DNA of 64,000 nucleotides from Mycteria americana (Eukaryota; Chordata; Aves; Ciconiiformes; Ciconiidae), in contig NC_134374.1 of the NCBI RefSeq assembly GCF_035582795.1, positions 24,939,798 to 25,003,797 of the forward strand, read 5' to 3'. The notes beneath the pieces are model-generated. The model ran no database searches, was not told where the DNA came from, and saw only the letters and a program-made list of their open reading frames with translations. Of the stretch, positions 1 through 39,500 are shown piece after piece. The position numbers were made by a program, and so were the translations under genes. The stretch's first letter is position 1. Each line of letters opens with the position of its first letter.

Positions 1-565
1 AAAATATTTTACACAGAAGCTGAACAGTAGTTACTTCACTTAATCTGTAACAGTTGAAAACATGAGGCATTCACAATGCAAGCCAGACATTGAGACAGTG
101 AAAAGAGTGTAAGGTTCATAAAACTTTTGGATTAATCAAAGACTAAAGTCCCTGACTTAGTTTCTTTTGCTGAGATTCCCGGTTTAAAGAGAATCTGCTT
201 CTAGGCCTAAAGGTAGAAGAAAGCACCTAAAATGGTTTCAAGATGCATTTCTTCTATGCAGCCATCCTGAAAGAATTTTGAACTCAAGCTTATTTTATAC
301 TTTCTAGCTTGGGCATCCGTAATAGATTTGCCACAGCAGCCTGATACTCAAAGGGTAATTTACCTTTTAAGGAGCAGATTTAACTAGAATCCCTCAAAGG
401 CTACAAGACAGAAGCATGGTGTTTTTCTACAGAGAAAAAAGCACCTATTTCCAGTCCTCCAAACTGCTCTTAACAAGTTTCTGCATATCCTATTACAACC
501 TCCAGCCACACTTTGCAGACCTTTAGGAACTGATCAGGAGTTTCTAGCAGATATTGGCTCCTTAC

Positions 566-11768
<11,203 letters not shown>

Positions 11769-12279
11769 CTTCGGTCGCCGTGGCCGCCCTGGGGGGGGGG
11801 ATCGGAGCCGGGTGAGGCCTCGCAGAGCAGGGCCTGCAGCGGCCGGGAGGCACCGCCCTGGCGGGGCCCGGCGCCGCGGCCCGCGACCCCCGCCTGGGAC
11901 CCCGGGGCCTAGTCCGGAGAGGCGCGCGGACCCCGCTAGCGACCTCCCGGCCCGGCCCGGTCCCGACGCGCCGCGCCCAGCGGCAGACCGGGCCCGCCGG
12001 GCTCCCCGCGACGCCCGGGCCCCTCCGGGCGAAGGGGCGCGGCGGCCACCAGCCCGGCAGCGGCCTTGCCTGAGGGGAGCGGCGCGGCCCCGAGCCTCCC
12101 GCCACGGCGGCGGCCGGACCCACCTGGAGCCGCCGCTGCCCGTTAGCGATGGCGGCGCCGCAACCGCCAACATTCAAACCGGGGCCGCGCGCCGCAGCGG
12201 CCAATCGCGGGGCTGCGCGGCGGGGCGCGCGGCGGGGCGGGGCGAGGGGCGGGGCGGTCCCGTCAGGCGGCGGGGCAGC
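11769..12279. promoter_or_regulatory. Divergent CpG-island promoter of KIF4A and PDZD11, with KIF4A 5' UTR exon
   Basis: The two start codons lie 511 bp apart in opposite directions inside a very GC- and CpG-rich block. On the minus strand a donor (CAG|GTGGGT, exon side from 12124) and an acceptor after a C tract (exon side to 11788) define a KIF4A 5' UTR intron, 11789-12123, so the KIF4A start lies near 12160. Directly upstream on the minus strand is TTTGAA (12173-12178), a cell-cycle homology region (CHR) core. An inverted CCAAT box lies at 12201-12205 and GC boxes at about 12235-12262. CHR plus NF-Y is the known layout of G2/M genes repressed by DREAM and activated by MuvB-FOXM1, which suits KIF4A. 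Factor binding is inferred. Confidence 0.7.
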
Positions 12280-14744
12280 ATGGAGGGCCGGCTGCCCTAC
12301 GACGACTTCCCGGTGGTCTTCCTGCCGCCCTACGAGAGCCCGCCCGCCTGGGTGCCGCCGCATGAGGTGAGGGGACGGGGTTGGGGACGGCGGCGGCCCG
12401 GGCTGGTGGCAGGCGAGCGGCGGGCGCCGCGGCCCGGCCCGGCCCGGGGGTGCGCGGCGGGTCCCGGCGCCTGACGGCCGCCGGCGCGTTGCTTTGCAGA
12501 GGGTGTACCACCCCGACTACAACAACGAGCTCACCCAGTTCCTGCCCCGCACCATCGTCCTGAAGAAGCCGCCCGGGGCGCAGGTGAGACCCCGCTTCCC
12601 CCCCAACCCCCGGGCTCCGTGGGGAGGCGCGGGTCCTGCCCGGCCCTTTCCTCGGCGCGGTGTTTTCCGTGTTGGACTCACGCTCGTCTTTCCTGGCAAA
12701 ACTCAGGTGATGCAGAGGCCGAGCTGCGGGGTGATGATAATCCCCGGTTGGCAGCAGCCTCGTAGCAACACAAGCGGTGAGGGCAACCAGGGGAGGCCGG
12801 GCAGGGTCCCTGGCACTTCCCTCACCCGGGGGCTTGGTGGGAGGGCTGGGGCATTGCTCCTGCCCTGCTGGGAAGGGCCGTGCCACAGAGGGAGGAGAGA
12901 GCTTGTGGGTGAAGTCCAGTATGTTGTGATGTGGAGCTGATAAAGGACCGGGAGCAGAGAGCCCCTCGGGTGTTCAAGGTGAGCTTGCCACGGGAGTCAG
13001 GAGAGGGGGACTGGTGCTTGCTGCTGCCTGGCTGAACGCTGCAGCACCAACGCCTTTGCTCCACCTGGAAGAGACACGTATCCAGTGGGAAGGGTCCTGG
13101 GCCAAAAGGTGACTGCATTTCACTGCTGGTTTCTCTCACAGCTGGGCTTCAACATCCGGGGAGGAAAAGCTTCGCAGCTGGGGATCTTCATCTCTAAGGT
13201 GTGTCTGTCCTTCTGCCATTCCTTCCCCATGTTCTGTCTGTTCCCTTGGGTGTTGCTGAGCCAGCTGGGTGTGCGTGGAGACTGTCATATGCTTTATATG
13301 CATCTCTGAACTCATAGCTGTAATTTGCCACGCACCAAGCAGCAGTCAGACGGTCCTGCACCATTTCCTGATCTCTCCCCAGCCCACGGAGCGTCGCTGG
13401 TGTGCTGCAGTCCCCACTCTGCATCCTCCCCAGTCCTGTGTGACGCCCTGGACGGGCACCGTGGGGAGGCTCTGGGGCTGGGCTGTCCTGGCTGAGTGGG
13501 AGGGAGGCCACAGTACTGGAGGTGCGGGGAGTCACTGCTGCTGCCTCTGCGCTTCCCTTTACAGGTGATCCCTGACTCGGACGCGCACAGAGCTGGGCTG
13601 CAGGAAGGGGACCAGGTGCTCTCGGTGAACGATGTGGATTTCCAGGACATTGAGCACAGCAAGGTGAGCATTCCTGCGGCCCAGCTGCTGGAGCAGGGAC
13701 AGGATGGGGAGTCCGTACATACACCATCTCCTTCTGGCCTCCCAGCCTGCACCAACTCAGCTGGTGGCACCACATAACCGATGCATTCCTCTTTCCTATC
13801 CTCCAGTCTGGTCACTGAGCAACTCTTTCTTCTTTCAGGCTGTGGAGATCCTGAAGACAGCCCGTGAAATCACCATGCGCGTGCGTTACTTCCCCTACAG
13901 TAAGTGCCCGCTAGCTCCGAGTCCAGTCACCTAGCAGCATTTCTCCTTGGGAAGCAGACTGCCGTGCATCCCTGCCGATTCCACCTCAGCTTAGCTGTTA
14001 TGGTGGTGTTAAGCTAGCAGCCTGCAGATCAGAAAGAACATTGGGCTTTGATTTGGGGATCAGGACAGCTACCAAGTCAAAACAGTAAGGACTGGCTTCA
14101 GCTGCCCACATAGAAAAACTTACAGAGCAGGGCTTAGCAACACAGTGCTGAAAGGTGGGATGATTGTTGAATGGAAACATTCATTTTAGAGCTGTAGAAG
14201 CAGCTAGTTATCCTTGAATAACACAGGAATTAGTTCTGTCACTAGTGGACCTATGCTGATGGTGGATGCTGCTTTGTGGTTTTTATCCCTTCCTAAGGAT
14301 GTTTAAATTCTGAGTGAGGGAAAAGACTGTATTAACTCTCGGTTTCTGCACCCATAGAGTTCATAGATATAAGGGGGGGAAAAATAGAGGTCAAGTCAAG
14401 CCAAACAAGGATTCCTCATAAAATGGAAACTGACCCTTAAGTGAAGAACGAAGAAGAATATGGAGCAGGGGAAGAGAGGACTTTAAACAGACTTTTGTTC
14501 TAAATGCCCTGGAATAACTTGAAATGACTGGCTAGGGTGTGAATGTGCTATTTTAAAGCCAGCTGCTACCCAAGAGGGTAGCAAACACTGCCTCTGCTTA
14601 GCGAGGTATAAACAGAATATGTTTTCCTTTAACATTTTTGCTAATTCCCCCTTGCCATCAGTGACTGCCTCTCCTGCCCTTTCAGCCTTGCCTTCTCTTT
14701 CCCTTCCAGATTACCAGAGACAGAAGGAAAGAACTGTTCACTAG
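12280..14744 (+). CDS. PDZD11: PDZD11, single-PDZ-domain protein (complete, 140 aa)
   Basis: Small cytoplasmic PDZ adaptor (AIPP1/PISP). The family binds C-termini of plasma-membrane Ca-ATPases, the Menkes copper ATPase and the multivitamin transporter, and interacts with PLEKHA7 at junctions. Exons: 12280-12366, 12500-12583, 13142-13198, 13565-13663, 13839-13899, 14710-14744. The sum is 423 nt, 140 codons plus TAG, the same length as human. The N-terminus reads PYDDFPVVFLPPYE. The PDZ carboxylate-binding loop LGFNIRGG starts at about residue 58, followed by KASQLGIFISK and QEGDQVLSVNDVDFQDIEH. The C-terminus is YQRQKERTVH. The start is the first ATG after the shared promoter and matches the family N-terminus. 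No defect is seen. Confidence 0.96.
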
Positions 14745-15755
14745 TAGGCAGCTGTCTGCTGGGTCTCCAGAGTGGCCGTCCTGCAAAAAACTCTCCACTA
14801 CTCTTCCTCAACATCCAAGATGACACATCAAGTTTCAGCTGTCACTGGAGGTACAACTGTCCTGTTGGCTGCACAGGCACCAGCTCTGCTTCCTGCGTGG
14901 AGGGACACCAACGGAATTTTATTTAGCTGGAAGATGGATGGGGCTTTAGTCTGTACTCCTTGAACTGGGTGTTGAAACAAGCTGATGGTGCTGATGTGGA
15001 AGTGGGTACTGGAGGGCAGCTTCTCCGGCAAGATCTGTGCTTCTGTTCTAGCGGGACTTAAATTAAATGAGTGCTCTGCTGGTTCTGGATCCAACCCTTA
15101 TTGCTAGATGTAAGGCCAAGAGGGTCTCGGTGTGCTCGAGCAGAGCATGGCCTTTGTCCTTCAAGAGATCAACCTGCTCACTACTCTGGTGACATGAAAT
15201 TCTTTCCTTCTCCACTGTCCTACCTCTGCTCTACACTACTGGGTTTGGTTGGGACTCAAGGAACACGAGTAAAATCCACTCAAACTCGGTGCGCATCTCT
15301 AGCTGCACTAGTCTGCCCGGGCATGTTTGTACCTCTTTGCTGCTTAACAGCCCCCACAATACAGGACCGAGGCGCTTGGACCATGTTTCCGAACTGCTGC
15401 AGGCACTCGGCCAGGCTCCCTCAAGTGTGGTGCTTGCATGGTTAAGGGTTTCACTCGCTGAACCTTCTTCCTTCACTTGGCACAGCCCTGTCCCTGTCAC
15501 GTGCTTCCATCAGAACTCCCCGCCGCTTTAAGGTAAACTTCTCCCCTTCCCTCTTCTCAAATAAAGGGGAGGAAGCTGTGCCCTGCACTGGGAGAGCACA
15601 GGTGAAAACGTGCTAGTTATCGGCAAATCTGGGCGCAAATGCACGATAGTATCACATTGTAAACAGCATCAGGACAGCCCTTGCTCTGGCCTTCTGGGCG
15701 GTGTTTTCCGCTTATCTGTAATAACTGAAATAATAAAATGAGTACAGCAACCAGA
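14745..15755 (+). other. PDZD11: PDZD11 3' UTR
   Basis: About 1 kb of non-coding sequence follows the TAG. It holds two AATAAA hexamers, at 15559-15564 and 15732-15737. The second is followed by a T/G-rich stretch, so the main transcript end is probably near 15755. The first could give a shorter form. Confidence 0.6.
15732..15737 (+). terminator. PDZD11 poly(A) signal AATAAA
   Basis: Canonical hexamer about 1 kb after the stop codon, with GT-rich sequence (GGTTGTTTGTC) about 55 bp downstream. An upstream alternative is AATAAA at 15559-15564. Confidence 0.6.
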
Positions 15756-17639
15756 ATTCGTCTTATTCCCACTCAGGAAGTCTCCGTGGAGGGTTGTTTG
15801 TCACCACCCTCAGCACTACCCCGAGGAAATGCCGGGCGGACAGCTGGGATAAGGGTTGGCTCCAGTTGCCCTTGCAGCCTGTAGGAGGAAAGTGTGGGAC
15901 CCGCACGAGGCGCAGCTCTGTTTTAAGGGCGTTTTTCCACTGGTTGTGATGGCAGTCAGCCCTTGATTAGCCTGGAGCCGCGTTTCAGCACTGCTGCAAT
16001 GGAGGATTTTGTCTGTGGTGGCACTAATGCAACTTGCTTGAGACAGCCAAGAGCAGCAGCCCTGACACAACTTCAGCACTGCCAGCCAGGTTGCTCTTAG
16101 CGCAACCGCTGGGCAGAAAGCTGAGCCAGGCTGAAGCAGAATAAAATACACTAGAAAAGAGACTTTCACTCAGAATAAAAAAAATTAGCGTTTCTACCAG
16201 GGAAATAAGCATCCTGGAAGCCCCACTGTAACACCCTGAGAAGGTAAGATAAGAGCTCTTCTGTGGAGACAGGCCTGTGTCCCATGGGACATTTGCCTCT
16301 CCAGTCTCACACCAGTTTCCCAGCACTGACATATTCCTTGGGGAAGGAGGACGCTCACGTTACAGCAAGGCAATGTTTCATACTGCTCTGTCTTCCCTTC
16401 TCCCCCTGTTGTGCTTAGACATGCCAGAGTGAAGGTTCTGTGGGCAGTCCCTGGCCCCAAAGCCACCCCTGTGCTCTGCCTGGTGGAAAACAGCCATGGA
16501 ATGTGCGCATCAGGCTTTTGGCACACAACCCAACTGCCGAGGAGCCGAGAGGCGCCTTGAACTCTCCACAGGGGACTGCAAATACAACCCCAATGTTCAA
16601 TCTTAATCCTGCTTCAGAGCAGTCCCTCGCAGGAGCTCCAGGAAGATCTCCCCTGCCCAGGGCAGCTTCCTCCCTGCCATTACTCAGAGGTAATTACTCA
16701 GGTGCTTTCGCAGCCATCACGCTGACCCCGTGACTGGCTGTGGGCTAACAGGAAAGAGTGGATTCTTTCCCAAGACACATTCATGTCTTAGGTATCTTAA
16801 TTGACAAAGCAGTAATAGGGTTTGTGCTGGCCACCACAATCCATTTCATCCTCCAGAACCTGGGGGACAAATGGGTAGTTACTGATTCCTGCTGGGAAAA
16901 CAACAGGTCCAGCAACATTGGATTTTTTTTTTAGCAACTTGCAAAGTAGAGGCCAAGAGTCACGAGCATTGGAGCAGCTTTAGTTTGTCAATGAATAACT
17001 CCCTGGCCAGGGAAGCAGACTAGCAGAGGTATTGCAGGTAACTTGGCCTTTTGGAGCAACAGTCACAGCCCCAGAACAAGCCGTGTTGTGTGAAGGTAGG
17101 GCAGGTTACACCCGAGAAACGTGCTGTACAGCTCCTCTCCCTGAGCATAACTCAGCCAGGTCGGTACAGGCAGCCCGTGTGCTCCTGGCCCCGTTCAGTC
17201 TCGGTGCTGAGCCGAGCTGAGGAAGGGGATCGTGAGGGCGTGGGGGGGGAAATCCCATCACACCTCCTCAAGTAAGAAAGGAGCTGGGGCCACCAGTGCT
17301 CCCACGGTGTCCCCGGGTCAGTGACACCCCCCTCAGCCCTCCAGGACAGGGGGGACACCGCTGAGGAAGGCAGGTGCTGAGGGGAGGTGGCACAGCACAG
17401 CCCCCCGTCACCCTCAGGGCCCTCCCAGGCCGGACGCCCCAGTGCTGCCACCCACCTTGAGGCAGTGCACGCCGCACCCCGGGGCAGTTTAAAGCCCCTC
17501 TCTTCTCCCTCCACTCCCACAGCCGGTAAGCTCGTCCTTCTCCCACCGTCCCCTTCCTGGGACAGACTTGTTAGACCTAGGAGTAAAATAAGCAGAGGCA
17601 GCAGAAGACCCCTCTCCGGCAGCAGGACAGCAAAGGTGT
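15756..17639. other. Intergenic gap between the converging PDZD11 and RAB41 3' ends
   Basis: About 1.9 kb with no exon-like frame, RNA gene or repeat family that I recognise. PDZD11 transcription enters from the left and RAB41 transcription from the right, so this is a tail-to-tail interval. Confidence 0.5.
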
Positions 17640-19908
17640 TGGTGAAATAACTTTATTTAGTGTGATACACGGCTGTGGTCAGACAGTCCATACTCATATT
17701 AATAGTCACACGTACTTGGCTAACAGCTAGGAGACAGCAGGGCCAGACACACACTCAATATTATACACATCCATAGAGAAGACAGCGGGAAGTGAACTAT
17801 TTTATTTCACTAGTTACCCCCCCGTTACTTAGGGTCTCCCCCCTCCCTCCCCCCAGGTCCGTGACTCAGAACAACACGACAGCAGAGCAGCGCACACCTG
17901 CCTGTGAGAAGGGGACAGCAAAACCTGTTCTACGGCAGACACGGACACACCGACAAACATCAGCAATTCCCACACAACAGGGGTATGTACAGAGGAGGGG
18001 GCTGAGCTTCCTGCCGGCGCTGGGACCCGGCTACGTCAGCTGGGACAGTGGGTACAGGGGGACACTCCAGAGTGCAATGGGAAACAACATCCCAGCTTCC
18101 TCCTGCAGGCCAGCTCACCTGGAGGGGAAGGGACAGGGCTCTGGGCAACAACAGGTCAGTCACCGGCAGCGAGGTGACTTGCCGCCAGTAAGCCAACGTG
18201 GGGACTGCCAGCTCCCGGTCCGAGGCTGCCCCTTCCCCTCCCTCGACGGCCCGCAGGCTTCAGAGTGTGCACGCTGTGTCAGTGACCGGCAGGCATCCTG
18301 CTAGGGGAGTGTCACTAGCCACCAAACGCTGCTGTCCCCACCCGTCACACTGCGGTCAGTCGCCCTCCTGCCCGCTAGCATCCCTCCTGTCAGCATGACA
18401 TAGGCCGGGTGATGAAAAGAATGGCTTCAAGCCGTCCAACTGCTTTGTTCTCCTCTCTGTCAACAGACAAACCTACTGACTTCTGGTTAGGACAGATGGA
18501 CAAAAAAACCCCAGTAAAAGTCTCTGAAGAGCTCTGTTAGCATAGTTATACACTAGAGGGAGGGGACAAGGGGAAGAGGAGGCATTTCCCAGCCTCCAAG
18601 GTCGAGAAGTGACACTAAAATTCACTTCAGCAGCATACGCTCCTCCATTCCTCTACCTAGGTCTGACAATAAATCCCTGCCACTGCTCATCTCAACTTTG
18701 GCAATGTTACAGCTTAGCAGTATTCCAAAAGTGAAATGGCTACTAGCCCCATCCCCCAGGGTCTACTACAAAGGCAGCAGCAGCTGTGTTATGACTTCAT
18801 CAAGCAGCAACCTAGGTATGAGAGTAGAACAGCTACCACTGGCCTTCTGTCTGCTGTGGCCCTCCTGCTCCGCATGAAGAAGCTCCCAGTCTATGGGATG
18901 ATGAACAGGAGGAGACTAGGAAAGGAGCCCGAACAGCATCCATGACTCCCAGGGCAGGTGTTGCCCCTGTAGTGATGGATTTCGGGTAACTGTTTGCTTT
19001 CGCTGTTAACAGACAGGACCCAGGTCTCTACAAACCACCCTGAGGATCTCTCCCCACCCAGCCTCATACTGCAAAGCCTCTGTACCCTCTTCCTTCCCCA
19101 CATCTGACAGCCAACACTCACCGAGCACCAACGTTCTCTGGATGGGAAGATATTCCAACCGAGGAGAGCGGTCTGTGGGATGTGTCTGCTACACAAACGG
19201 GAGCGACAAGGCCAAAGCTATCAGAGTTTGGGGGTTTCCAGTGCTGTGTGTTAACACGAGGGGCAAAACTCAGAAGTCGTGAGCAAGAGTTAGCCAAGAT
19301 CATCCACAGAAAGGAGAAACTGAGGAGCTACTATTGCGTGTGCCCTGCAGGAAGCAAAAGCCTAGAAACAGATAACCTGTATTGTCCAAAAAGGCAAGGC
19401 CAAGTCAAACTGACTGGTTTAAAAGGAGCAGCCTTTCAACAGAGGAAGTGGGGATGCAGGACAGAGACAGGGCTGGAGTGGACAGGGAACTAGTTAAGAT
19501 GCAAGGCAGTAAGGAAGGTGGAAAGCCCACCCCCAAGCTTTATTTTTGTCTTCCCTAAGTTGGTGGCTTTTCCATTGCATTTCACAAGATACATCTGAGC
19601 AGACAGGCTCAAGGTGGGGAAGAGGGGGAGAAGGAGAGGAAGAGAGAGAGAGTGTAAAGGGCACCACAGTGCCAAAGTGCAACAACATAAGAAAATAAAA
19701 TAAAAGACAGGACACTCATTCTGCACTCAGGGCTCATACCATGCAGTAAGAGGGGCGGCCGGGGCTGCTCCCCACCAGTAAACAGGGAGTTCGCTCGCTT
19801 AGTAGATTGGTTTTTCAGCCCACAAAGTAGGGTTGCCTAGCCAATGAGCAGTGATGTTCTTCAGTGAGACTGGCCGGTTGGGGAATGTGCTGCTACAGAA
19901 CGGGCCTG
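17640..19908 (-). other. RAB41: RAB41 3' UTR (long form)
   Basis: Non-coding sequence after the TAA at 19909-19911, running to the distal poly(A) signal. It contains a purine-rich GA tract at about 19621-19652 on the plus strand (pyrimidine-rich in the transcript) and an internal poly(A) hexamer at 19539-19544. No frame in it resembles a known protein. Confidence 0.5.
17652..17657 (-). terminator. RAB41 distal poly(A) signal
   Basis: TTTATT on the plus strand gives AATAAA on the minus strand, about 2.25 kb after the RAB41 stop. A second minus-strand AATAAA lies at 19539-19544 and could give a short 3' UTR of about 370 nt. Confidence 0.55.
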
Positions 19909-35811
<15,903 letters not shown>

Positions 35812-36180
35812 GGCGGCGCGGGGAGGCCGAGCCGGAGCCGTGACTGAGGAGAAGGAGACACCGCCGAGCGCACACCGCCGCCGCCGCCCCGCCCGCCGCG
35901 CTACACGTCACTTCCGCTGGCGTCACCGACACGTCACTCCGCCCCACCCCCGGGGCGGGCGGTTGCCATGGCGCCGGGCCGCCCTCCGGGGGCGGTGCCG
36001 GTCGCGGCCGCCGCTGCGGCCTGTGGCGGGGGGCCGGGCCGGGAGCGGCCGCCGCCGGGCTGTCCGGCGCCTCGCCCTCCCGCCTCGGCCCGCGGCAGCC
36101 TGCCCGGGCCGGCAGAGGCACCGGCTGCCCGCTTCGGGCTGTCCCGCGGTGGGCCCCGCGCCCCGGCACCACGACACGGA
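35812..36180 (-). promoter_or_regulatory. RAB41: RAB41 CpG-island promoter with repeated TGACGTG motifs
   Basis: CpG-dense sequence upstream of the RAB41 ATG; the island continues into intron 1 down to about 35090. Between 35905 and 35937 the minus strand carries TGACGTGT twice, a TGACGCCA between them, and an ETS-type GCGGAAGTG. TGACGTG is the core bound by ATF6/XBP1 and CREB3-type bZIP factors, which would suit a secretory-pathway gene. No TATA box is seen. Factor assignment is inferred from motifs only. Confidence 0.55.
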
Positions 36181-36205
36181 GCCTGCACCGGGCCACTGGG
36201 GCGGG

Positions 36206-36211
36206 TTTATT
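36206..36211 (-). terminator. ARR3 poly(A) signal
   Basis: TTTATT on the plus strand, AATAAA in the ARR3 transcript, about 385 nt after the stop codon. It lies about 395 bp upstream of the RAB41 start codon, so ARR3 ends almost at the RAB41 promoter. Confidence 0.65.
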
Positions 36212-36594
36212 TATAACGGTGTCACGGAGCATTGCATAACGCAGGCAAACGACGAACACGCTGGTGACGGCGCTCGGGCGGGCTCCGGTGCACCCTCCCT
36301 GTCCCTGTCCCCTCGCTGGCACCCATGGGTGCAAGGAGGTGGGAGCACCGCCCTGCGCACAGTCAGGCTTTCCAGCGTGGCGGTGCCGGGTGGCTCCCGC
36401 CACCGCAACCAGGGCGTCGAGTCGGTGCGAGGAGGCCGGGGGAGGAGGGGGCACTTAGGGGAACACATCGCACCGCGCCGCGAGGGCTGAGGTGTCTGCA
36501 CCGCGTGCGGTACAGCGGGGAACGCGCTACGGGCATCTACGTCCCAAACCGGGGCGTGTGGGACCGGTGGCTCTCCGTGCGAGCGGGCAGCAGT

Positions 36595-39500
36595 TTAGCT
36601 TTCCTCTTTGTCAGCCTCCTCCTTCTCATCTTCGTCGTCTTTCTCCCCCTTGAGTTTTTGGCGAGCGAATTCCTCTATGACGATGTCCTCCTCGCTGGAA
36701 GGGAGAGCAGAGCGTGGTGAGCCCGGGGAAGGCGGCCACGGGGAGCCCACCGTCCGGCTGCCCGGGATGCACCGCAGCGAAGAGGGAGAAATCCCTGCTG
36801 GCACCCAAACCCTGCTCCTACTAGGGGAGAATGTGGTGCTCGCCCCGGCCCCGTCACCCCCCACACTGCAGGGAACAGTCACTGTGAGCCACGGCCTGAC
36901 CCGAGCACACAAATCCAGGACAGATTGCTGGCTCGACTGCGAGCGTGCGTGACCGGAGGAGCTGGGCTCTCGCCTGCAACTTTTGGTGTTTTTTAAGACA
37001 ATATTTTGCATTGTCAAGGGAAAAAAGGGAAGGAAAAGAAATTAAAGTGGAGACAAAGAGATTAGTTACCTCCTTGCGAAAGGCGAGCGGCAGATGACAT
37101 CAAGGGAGAGCCGCAAAATGAAAAGTGGGGGAAGAAAACGGAAAAAAAGAGTCAGCAAAACCAATTCCAAGAGCTTGCGAATGTGAAACGACTTGGCAAA
37201 ATCTACAGGGAGCGATGGTGGGGACAGGCCAAGAGATTTCCTCCTCTGCAAGTTTAAATATCCTCGCTGAGCTGGGAAACTGATTGGCTTTGGTGTGAAA
37301 GCCTTGCAGTTGCAGCCCGAGTTTCCAGGCTCCAAATCCCTGTGCTCGTGTCCCGTTGCAGGGTGTAACCAGACACAAAAACAGCCTTTTGGGGCTTTGC
37401 AAGCCAGGGCCGGCTGCGGGGCTGGTTGGTGGCCGTGGCTGCCAGGCACGGCTGCCAGGAATGGGTTTGGCACGCTGCGGCTTCCCGGAGGGAAGCAACC
37501 CCAGCTGTGGCTTCAGCTGGAGTAAGCTCATGCTGTGGGAGGAGAAGAGGGCTCTGGCATTGGGGACCGTGCGGGGGCACGGGGCTGTGACCGGCGCCGC
37601 TTCCAGCAGCCAAGGGACCTCAGCGCAGGGCGGATGGGGACTGAGGCCATAGGGGACGTTATGTCCAGTGGTGACACTTGTGACTGGGAGACGCGGCACT
37701 GCCGGCTGCTTCCGAGGGACAAGGCGAAGGCTGGGCTTGCAGCAGGAGAGGCTGCTGTGTTTGCAGCAAGGGGAGTCGTAAAATAAGCCCTGGAAATTTG
37801 CAGAACATGTGCCGAGCCCAGCATTTGAATCCTCCCAGCCTGTGACAACGCTCCTGCTGCCTGTGCCACCATGGAGGGTGTCATGCTGTCTGCTGTGACA
37901 CAGGGGCTCAGGACGTGGAGGCCTGGATTATTTAATCCAAGGATGTAATCTCAAACTGGAATGGGGCATCGCATCCATCTGCGATGGATCTGTATGGTTT
38001 ATGTGTTAGAGGAAATATTGGCTTGAGGTATAAGGAAACATCTCTTTACCTTGGCTTATCTGTAGTCCATTGATAAGCAAAGCACAGGGAGGCAAGGATT
38101 GAGAGAGACACACATGCAGGTTAATAGAGAAAGGACATTTCAACTAACATCTCTTCTTAATGCTCAGGTGTTTTTCTCGAAAGCGAGACGTTGAGATGGG
38201 TGGCAGCCGGGGCACTGTGGGGAGCAGAGCTGCTCCCACGGCTGGTCCCAGACAGAGGGTGGCTGTCGCGCAGCCGGAGCAGCTCTGTCCGTCCCGCAGC
38301 CGGGGATGCTGGGCAGAGCAGGGCCCTTTGCACGGAGGCGGCTGCATCGGTGTTGCTTTAACCATTTCCCCTCTGAACGGGGACTGCCTCTTCCTCCCCC
38401 GCGTTTCAGCAGCATCCCAGGTGCTACTTACCGTCCGCAGGCTTCTGGTGCATGAGGATGACAGGCAGCTCAACACCAACGTCGCTGGAAGGAAAAGCAC
38501 TTCTTTCAATAAACCCGCCCAGCACCGCACCGTGCTTGGCCCCGCAGGCAGCTCCCTCCTTACCTGGAAGTGAGATCCCCCAGGATGCTGCAGCAGCGGG
38601 AGAGAAGGGACAGAAATCAGCCGAGGCAGAGGAGGGGAAGTGTTAGGCTTTGCTTTATAATAAGGTAGAAGATGATTTCTAATAGGGGTGAAGGGCAACG
38701 GCGATGGGGATGGAGGTGTGGGAGTCAGAGAGCAGCCCAGCGCCCGGCTGCCCCATGGCCCGGGGGAGAGGGCAGGGACAAGGGGATCCATGGCATGAGT
38801 CCCTTCGTCATCTGCCTGGTGGTATAAGATCCCGCAGCACAGCCCAAGGGGACAGTCCCGGCCCCCCGCGCCCGCAGAGCCTCACCCTCCTCGGGACACC
38901 ACCAGGTTGACCTTCACTTTGTAGGACACCAGGATGCCCAGCACCTCCTTGTCCATGCCGGGTCTCAGGCTAGGAGAAAGGCAGAGCGAGGCGGTGAGGT
39001 GGGCAGTGCTCCTCGCAGACCCCGTCCGCTCCCCCCGCAGCAGCTCCCGGGGCTGTCTCCGTGCCCCATTTCATGTGGGGTGCACCGGGGTGTCGCAGGA
39101 GAGGACAACACGCCGTGGCAGTAAAAGAGAGGGGAGGGCAGGTCACTTGGCTGAAGCCACAGAGCTCTTTCTGGAGGCCACTTGAGCTGCCTGAGCTGGG
39201 ATTTACTCCTGAGACAAGCCCTGATGCAGCTCTGCAGAGGGATACAGGGGCTTTGGACGATGGCTGGGACTGGGAGGCTACGTCTCCTGTGAGATGGAGA
39301 GGTGGGTCTGTGGCCATGTCACAAAACCCCTACATTTTCTAGCTGGATGGGGTGGGCTCAGGCACAGGAGGTGTGGGGGACCCTTGGTGGGAGCCCAGAG
39401 CATCCCGAGGAGCGGGAAGCTGTTGGAGGAGGGGAAGGCATGGGTCCAGCATGGGTCCAGCCATGGCGGGCAGCACGGGGAGCCCACCCGGCTCTTACAT

